From: JAGXIT01 sp049293335
GTDB taxonomy: Bacteria; Patescibacteriota; Saccharimonadia; Saccharimonadales; UBA4665
Assembly: GCA_049293335.1 (NCBI GenBank)
Contig: JBATSO010000056.1
Location: 1 to 8,722 of the forward strand
Direction: 5' to 3'
Length of the DNA stretch: 8,722 nt
Shown: positions 4,819 through 8,722 of the stretch, in pieces
Position numbering within the stretch: position 1 is the stretch's first letter
Layout of the letters: each line of letters begins with the position of its first letter
The notes under the pieces: model-generated
Told to the model about the DNA's origin: nothing
The model's input: only the letters and a program-made list of their open reading frames with translations
Databases searched by the model: none
Translations under genes and position numbers: made by a program

Positions 4819-7530
4819 CTCTTGGGCCGACCCAGCAGGAAGATCTGAAGCCCCCATTCCCGTTCCTGATGCGCCGGTTTGCGCCGTAGTGGCGGCTCGT
4901 GCCTGTGGGGGCAGCGAGAGGTCCTTTAGTCGTCCAAAGTCCTTGTCGTAGCGACTCTTGATGCGCAATCGGAAGACCAAATCGCCATACTTCGGGTTTT
5001 TAAAACCAAGATTCTTTGGCGAACATAGCGAATCGTCATCTTTGACGGCGCCATTTTCGTCTCTCTTTACAAGACCCTCTGCGAGTAGTGTACCAATAGA
5101 GTCAGTAAAACACCTACCATATGTTGACGATACTTCCGACTCTTTACCGCTGTCGGCTAGGGTTTTTTCGTTTGCGAGCATGCCATAGCTTAGGTCTTTG
5201 TCTATGAGAGCTTCCTCTGCTGCTGTCCAGCCAAAGTTTACTACCCCATTGTTTGTGACCGTGTCGGCTGCATGCACAAGGGGGTTCATGTTGCCAAACG
5301 TACTTGCTACTGACTTAATCGGGTTTAAGATAAGACTAGCAGCACGGATTAACGAGTCAACAAAGCTCGGCTTAATGTTCATTCTTAGATTCACGGCCAC
5401 GCGTGCCAAAAGAGAATTTGCGTCTTTCGGGGAAAAATATCTGTTGTAATAACTCTTTGAACTCTGAAGATTGGCCAGAAAGACAGCATCCTGTCTGCTG
5501 CTTGCTACCAAATCCGCGTCTGTAAGAGGCGCTCCATAAGACGTTTTTCTTGAAGCTTCATTTCCCGCCACTAAGCCGCCCTGGAAAATATTATTTGCGA
5601 AATCATCTTTCTGCGCCATGCCGCTTGTCATTTGCCCAGAGCTGTTAAAAACAACCAGCTTAGCGAGTTCGGTCACTCCAAAGGTTGCTCCGACAATCGC
5701 GCCCTGCTTTGCAGCAAATTTTTTAAAGCTTGGCCCAATCACTAGCCTACCGAGACGGGATATACCATTTCGTGTGACCATACTAAGACCCTCTTTCATT
5801 ACTTTCTTGGCGAGGGCTTTCTCAACAGTCCTTGACACAATAGATTGAATAGCTTTCGTCGCGGCAACCTTAATAGTGCCTTCGGCAGCCTTGCTGGTGC
5901 CTCCTGTCACGGCAGTAATTATGACATTCACTGCGGCTAATCCTGCCGCGGTCCTTAGGTCGGTCATCGTTTTGCAGCCGTCGGTCATCACTGTGTTAAG
6001 TATTTTGCCTACCACGCCGCTGTTATCGAGACCCATGGCATTAAAAATAGTGTAATCATAGCTACCCATTGCATTTGCTTGAACACTCTGTACTTCGTTT
6101 GGTTTTTTCCCGCTTACAACTAACATGGCGTTCGAGTTTACGGTGTCGCCTAGCTGCGCATTGGTGGCAGCAATAGCCGTGGCAAGTTGGGTTGGGTCGG
6201 CGCCGTCTCGTGCCCCATATTTTTGTTGATCTGCCTTTGCAGCAACGTCATAATATTGACGCTGAACCCTCTCGGACTGGGTGTCGATAGATGGTCCAGC
6301 CTTTATCATAGAGCCATCGTATATAATACATACCGGCACAGCAATCGCATAAGCTGTGTTGAGTGTTTCAATCGCCCCCGTTACAAAAGAACCCCCAACG
6401 CTTCTTTCGACCGCCTGCTCTACTTCAATTGCTACGCCATCTTCGGCAATGGCTGCTCCAATTTTTTTAGGGTCCTTAGCAACCTCTTGTTCGGCTTGGG
6501 CTGCAGCATTTTCTGCCTCGGCAACCGAAGCGGTGACGGCATTGCTTGGTTTTACGCCTCTGGTTGCAGCAATCTCTTGCGCGACTGCCTCAGCCTGGGC
6601 AGCCGAAGGTGATAAGCCCTTAAACTTCGAGAGTATCCAACCCGCCGTACTGGCGCCAATTTCGCTTTTAAGCTGCCTTAAGGCTGCACTGCGTGTAATA
6701 AAATTTATGTCGCCTAATTTCATATTTTGATCAACAGCGCGCAAAAAAATCGCTTCATTCTTGGCGTTATTTATATAGTTCTTTAGACTAAGCGCATCTT
6801 TGATGCTCGCCCTCTGGATGGGTAGTTCTTGTCCATCGACAACGAGCCTGGTTACTACGTTTCCGCGCCCGAATTTTGCTTCAGCATGAATCTCCATGCC
6901 ATTGCTTGTTCCGAGGTTCTCGAGAACTTTTTGGGGTCGGAAATTATCAAACCTTTCCAAAGATTTTCCAAACTTTTCTTCGAGTGCTTGGCGCACTACT
7001 CCTTGGGATGCTTGCGAAGCAACTGCCTCTTGAACAATTCGGCTAGAGGACTTACTTAATTGCCTAGTGTAACGAACAAAGGCGTACTGTGTAACGTTTT
7101 GCATAAAATTTGGAATGCCAAGCGAACCAAGAAAGAGGATTCCTAGAACTATAATCAATCCAATGGCCGATACACCGCCAGCCGCCCCAGCGAGTAAACG
7201 AGTTTTTGTTTTTTTTGAAAGCTTGCCTCTTGGGGTCTTTTTTTGTTCTTTTTTGCCGGTAAAGCCGCGGCCGAGCTTGTCTTGTTCGTCTGAACCGTTA
7301 GATTCTTGGCCGGCTTCAATGCCACCCGATTCTTCTTTATCCCTCAGGTCGTCTGGACTGTTTGTGCTTCTTGAGGAGCTTGGTTGTCTGCCCTCTGCCG
7401 AAGGGGCGGCAAATTGGCGTTCGAGATCGGCGGTTTCGGCTTCAGCGTGTTCGGGGTGAACACCAAGGTTATCGTGGCCGCCTTCGGTGTCATAGATTGG
7501 CTGGGTGTCTTGGTCGTCGTATACAGGCAT
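4342..7530 (-). CDS. Large membrane-anchored protein of unknown type with C-terminal LAS/M15-like zinc peptidase domain
   Basis: This 1062-residue product is not a protein I recognise as a whole. Residues 1-108 are hydrophilic and probably disordered, acidic at first and lysine-rich near 93-110. A strong membrane segment spans about 112-139; the positive residues before it predict N-terminus inside. Residues 305-378 are Ala/Glu-rich and likely helical. Further hydrophobic stretches lie at about 382-404, 527-545 and 608-628, so it could be polytopic. Residues about 905-1062 carry a LAS-type metallopeptidase signature: His982 and Asp989 in HSKGLAVDI, and His1055/His1057 in HIHMD. By family precedent (D-Ala-D-Ala and related peptidases) H982, D989 and H1057 would bind zinc, with H1055 catalytic. 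Cysteines 944, 977, 1032 and 1053 suggest disulfides outside the membrane. It sits directly between the VirB4-like ATPase and another wall hydrolase, nine and two bases away, so a role in the same secretion apparatus is inferred. A VirB6-like channel fused to a peptidase is one possibility. Confidence 0.72.
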   Translation of the reverse strand: MPVYDDQDTQPIYDTEGGHDNLGVHPEHAEAETADLERQFAAPSAEGRQPSSSRSTNSPDDLRDKEESGGIEAGQESNGSDEQDKLGRGFTGKKEQKKTPRGKLSKKTKTRLLAGAAGGVSAIGLIIVLGILFLGSLGIPNFMQNVTQYAFVRYTRQLSKSSSRIVQEAVASQASQGVVRQALEEKFGKSLERFDNFRPQKVLENLGTSNGMEIHAEAKFGRGNVVTRLVVDGQELPIQRASIKDALSLKNYINNAKNEAIFLRAVDQNMKLGDINFITRSAALRQLKSEIGASTAGWILSKFKGLSPSAAQAEAVAQEIAATRGVKPSNAVTASVAEAENAAAQAEQEVAKDPKKIGAAIAEDGVAIEVEQAVERSVGGSFVTGAIETLNTAYAIAVPVCIIYDGSMIKAGPSIDTQSERVQRQYYDVAAKADQQKYGARDGADPTQLATAIAATNAQLGDTVNSNAMLVVSGKKPNEVQSVQANAMGSYDYTIFNAMGLDNSGVVGKILNTVMTDGCKTMTDLRTAAGLAAVNVIITAVTGGTSKAAEGTIKVAATKAIQSIVSRTVEKALAKKVMKEGLSMVTRNGISRLGRLVIGPSFKKFAAKQGAIVGATFGVTELAKLVVFNSSGQMTSGMAQKDDFANNIFQGGLVAGNEASRKTSYGAPLTDADLVASSRQDAVFLANLQSSKSYYNRYFSPKDANSLLARVAVNLRMNIKPSFVDSLIRAASLILNPIKSVASTFGNMNPLVHAADTVTNNGVVNFGWTAAEEALIDKDLSYGMLANEKTLADSGKESEVSSTYGRCFTDSIGTLLAEGLVKRDENGAVKDDDSLCSPKNLGFKNPKYGDLVFRLRIKSRYDKDFGRLKDLSLPPQARAATTAQTGASGTGMGASDLPAGSAQELAKQILASPNVVYTSGLSISAAGLRAAMQEIADTGSQSGCGGVAVNPRLLSTILALSKTYKITIGVIVSGHGCTDASHSKGLAVDINGVNGTNIGGSTFNEQTVRDLYLDAAKLLQAGGGGHLNQAQCFSAGNPAASTTIKEALPGDACTHIHMDVRT
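4347..4355 (-). promoter_or_regulatory. Ribosome binding site for the 459-residue hydrolase
   Basis: On the - strand ACGTAAGGA ends seven bases before the ATG at 4339 and lies within the last Asp-Val-Arg-Thr codons of the 1062-residue protein. The same nine bases occur at 2989-2997, in front of the next gene. The spacing fits coupled translation across a two-base intergenic gap. Confidence 0.7.
7114..7197 (-). other. Principal transmembrane segment (residues 112-139 of the large protein)
   Basis: About 28 residues with no charge, rich in Gly, Ile and Leu, lie immediately after a stretch holding many Lys/Arg (93-111). The positive-inside rule places residues 1-111 in the cytoplasm, on the side of the VirB4-like ATPase. 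Confidence 0.8.
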
Positions 7531-7533
7531 AGC

Positions 7534-7541
7534 AACCCCCT
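7534..7541 (-). promoter_or_regulatory. Ribosome binding site for the 1062-residue protein
   Basis: On the - strand TAGGGGGT overlaps the TAG stop of the VirB4-like gene; its GGGGG core ends about five bases before the ATG at 7530. Because the site overlaps the stop codon, ribosomes finishing the ATPase are well placed to restart here. Confidence 0.6.
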
Positions 7542-8722
7542 AAGAAAGGTTATTTGTACTTCCTGGATACAGTTGGTTTTGTAGGTCTATTGTGCCTTGT
7601 GCTTGGCTCATATCGCCCTGCTGCATGGCCTGAACCTGCTGAGGGTTGGTTGTGATGAGGCCTGTTTCGGTGGGGCTGGCTACAATTTGCACATGCACGT
7701 GGTTTTGCCCCGCAAAGAACAAGCCTTGCCCAACGGGGAACTGCCCGAGGCGCTTCTTTTCTTCTTCGGTGAGCTTAAATACATCGCTGAGCACATCAAC
7801 TGCACTGGCCGACTGTTTGAGCAGCAGTTGCATGCTGGCGTTGGCTACAATGGCACGGCCCATGCGCGACCCCATAAAATCTTCGACATCTTGGGTAATG
7901 GTGGTAATGCCTAGGTTGTATTTGCGGGCGCGTTTAGCTAGGCTAAACAAGAAGTTAGCGCTGTCTTCGTATTTCATAAGCTGCCACGCTTCGTCAACGA
8001 TAAGAATGCGCTTTTTTTGGTCGCTTTTAGTTTTGTTCCAAATATAGTTGAGCACAATATACATGGCAACGGGGCGGAGTTCGTCCTCGAGGTCACGAAT
8101 GTTGAACACAACCAGGGGGTTGTTGATGTTGATGTTGCTCTGTTGGCTGAATATACCTGCAAACGTGCCACTTGTGTATTTGCGCAGGCGTTGGGCAAGC
8201 TGGGGGCCTGTGCCGCCCATATGAAGTAAGGTGTCGTACAGGTCGGAGATGGTGGGCGGCGGTGAGGAATGGGTTAGGGGGTCTTGAGTAATGCCCGCTT
8301 TGGCATAGGTGTCGATAAGTGCGGCGTCTAGGTCGGCCTCTTCAGATGGTGCCAGGGCGGGCATCATTACGCCACTACCACCCTGCATTTGAGCCTGGGC
8401 GCCACCCATCATCAGCCGCAGAAGGCCGTGCAAGGTAATGAGGTTGGAGCGCAGGGCGTTATCGGCCTCGTCGGTGTCGACAACTTGCGGAAGATCAAAG
8501 GGGTTAATGCGGGTTGCAGAATTAAGGCTCAAGCGCACGTACGCGCCCGCCACGGCATCGCACATGCGTTCGTATTCGTTTTCTGGGTCAATGATGAATA
8601 TTTCGGTACCAAACATCAGGCTACGCAGCGCTTCGAGCTTTACGGTAAAGCTTTTGCCTGCGCCAGACTTTGCGAACACCACCGAGTTGCCGTTTTCTAG
8701 ACTAAAACGGTCAAAAATAACC
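7540..8722 (-). CDS. VirB4/TraC-family type IV secretion ATPase, C-terminal part (5' end outside the window)
   Basis: VirB4-type ATPases sit at the cytoplasmic base of type IV secretion and conjugation systems and power substrate transfer and pilus assembly. About 394 codons are visible, and the frame stays open to the window edge. Just before the Walker A motif the reading is FDRFSLENGNSVVFAKSGAGKS, typical of this family; the GTG at 8680-8682 is therefore internal, not a start. Walker A is KSGAGKS (codons near 8665-8650) and Walker B is ILIVDEAW (near 8007-7984). The C-terminal hallmark region follows, with RKYNLGITTITQDVEDF (near 7929-7879) and MQLLLKQ. Unusual points are a Met/Gln/Gly-rich insert (about 8415-8355) and a Gln-rich tail after the conserved domain (about 7650-7540). 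The protein is first in the visible part of the - strand unit, nine bases before the large membrane protein. It could equally be called TraC; family assignment is firm, exact subtype is not. Confidence 0.92.
   Translation of the reverse strand, partial: VIFDRFSLENGNSVVFAKSGAGKSFTVKLEALRSLMFGTEIFIIDPENEYERMCDAVAGAYVRLSLNSATRINPFDLPQVVDTDEADNALRSNLITLHGLLRLMMGGAQAQMQGGSGVMMPALAPSEEADLDAALIDTYAKAGITQDPLTHSSPPPTISDLYDTLLHMGGTGPQLAQRLRKYTSGTFAGIFSQQSNININNPLVVFNIRDLEDELRPVAMYIVLNYIWNKTKSDQKKRILIVDEAWQLMKYEDSANFLFSLAKRARKYNLGITTITQDVEDFMGSRMGRAIVANASMQLLLKQSASAVDVLSDVFKLTEEEKKRLGQFPVGQGLFFAGQNHVHVQIVASPTETGLITTNPQQVQAMQQGDMSQAQGTIDLQNQLYPGSTNNLS

Noticed and set aside
8680..8682. GTG as the start codon of the VirB4-like gene
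   Set aside because: The frame continues open to the window edge and reads typical VirB4/TraC sequence (FDRFSLENGNS) before it, so the true start lies beyond 8722.
1..8722. Alternative genetic code with TGA as a sense codon, as in some CPR phyla, because none of the six genes ends in TGA
   Set aside because: No in-frame TGA is needed to read any gene at full length, and six stops are too few to infer anything from TGA being absent.
1..8722. tRNA or rRNA genes, CRISPR arrays, insertion sequences and long direct repeats
   Set aside because: Reading both strands shows no clover-leaf candidates, no regularly spaced repeats, no transposase-like frames and no terminal inverted repeats. Coding sequence fills almost the whole window.

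Overview
The window looks like the origin-proximal part of a small-genome bacterium, most likely a member of the Candidate Phyla Radiation/Patescibacteria and plausibly Ca. Saccharibacteria (TM7). This is an inference from gene content and style: a dnaN-recF pair followed directly by an envelope-machine operon with a VirB4-like ATPase, exported cell-wall hydrolases and a PEGA-domain membrane protein. No 16S rRNA or other decisive marker lies in the window. All reading frames use an ordinary code, with stops TAA or TAG and no in-frame TGA.

Left part, + strand (1-2299). A 96-base AT-rich leader precedes dnaN (sliding clamp, 97-1188). A 52-base spacer containing an imperfect hairpin and a promoter-like hexamer leads into recF (1241-2299). 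Both are housekeeping DNA replication and repair genes, usually found just after dnaA and oriC.

Right part, - strand (2338-8722). Four genes form one tightly packed unit transcribed toward recF. In transcription order they are: the C-terminal half of a VirB4/TraC-type secretion ATPase, cut by the window edge (8722-7540); a 1062-residue membrane-anchored protein of unrecognised type ending in a LAS/M15-like zinc peptidase domain (7530-4342); a 459-residue secreted protein with a lysozyme-like domain and an NlpC/P60-like domain (4339-2960); and a 212-residue membrane-anchored PEGA-domain protein (2976-2338). The gaps are 9 bases, 2 bases and a 17-base overlap. Each downstream gene has a strong ribosome binding site embedded in or touching the end of the gene before it, so translation is probably coupled.

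Working hypothesis: this is the start-facing end of a type IV secretion/conjugation-like operon. The ATPase would power export, and three predicted wall-cutting activities of different chemistry (glycan strand, cysteine peptidase, zinc peptidase) would open peptidoglycan. In a host-attached CPR bacterium the target could be its own wall or that of its host cell. The 1062-residue protein is the least explained part and the most likely source of new biology. recF and the operon converge, with only 38 bases between their stop codons.
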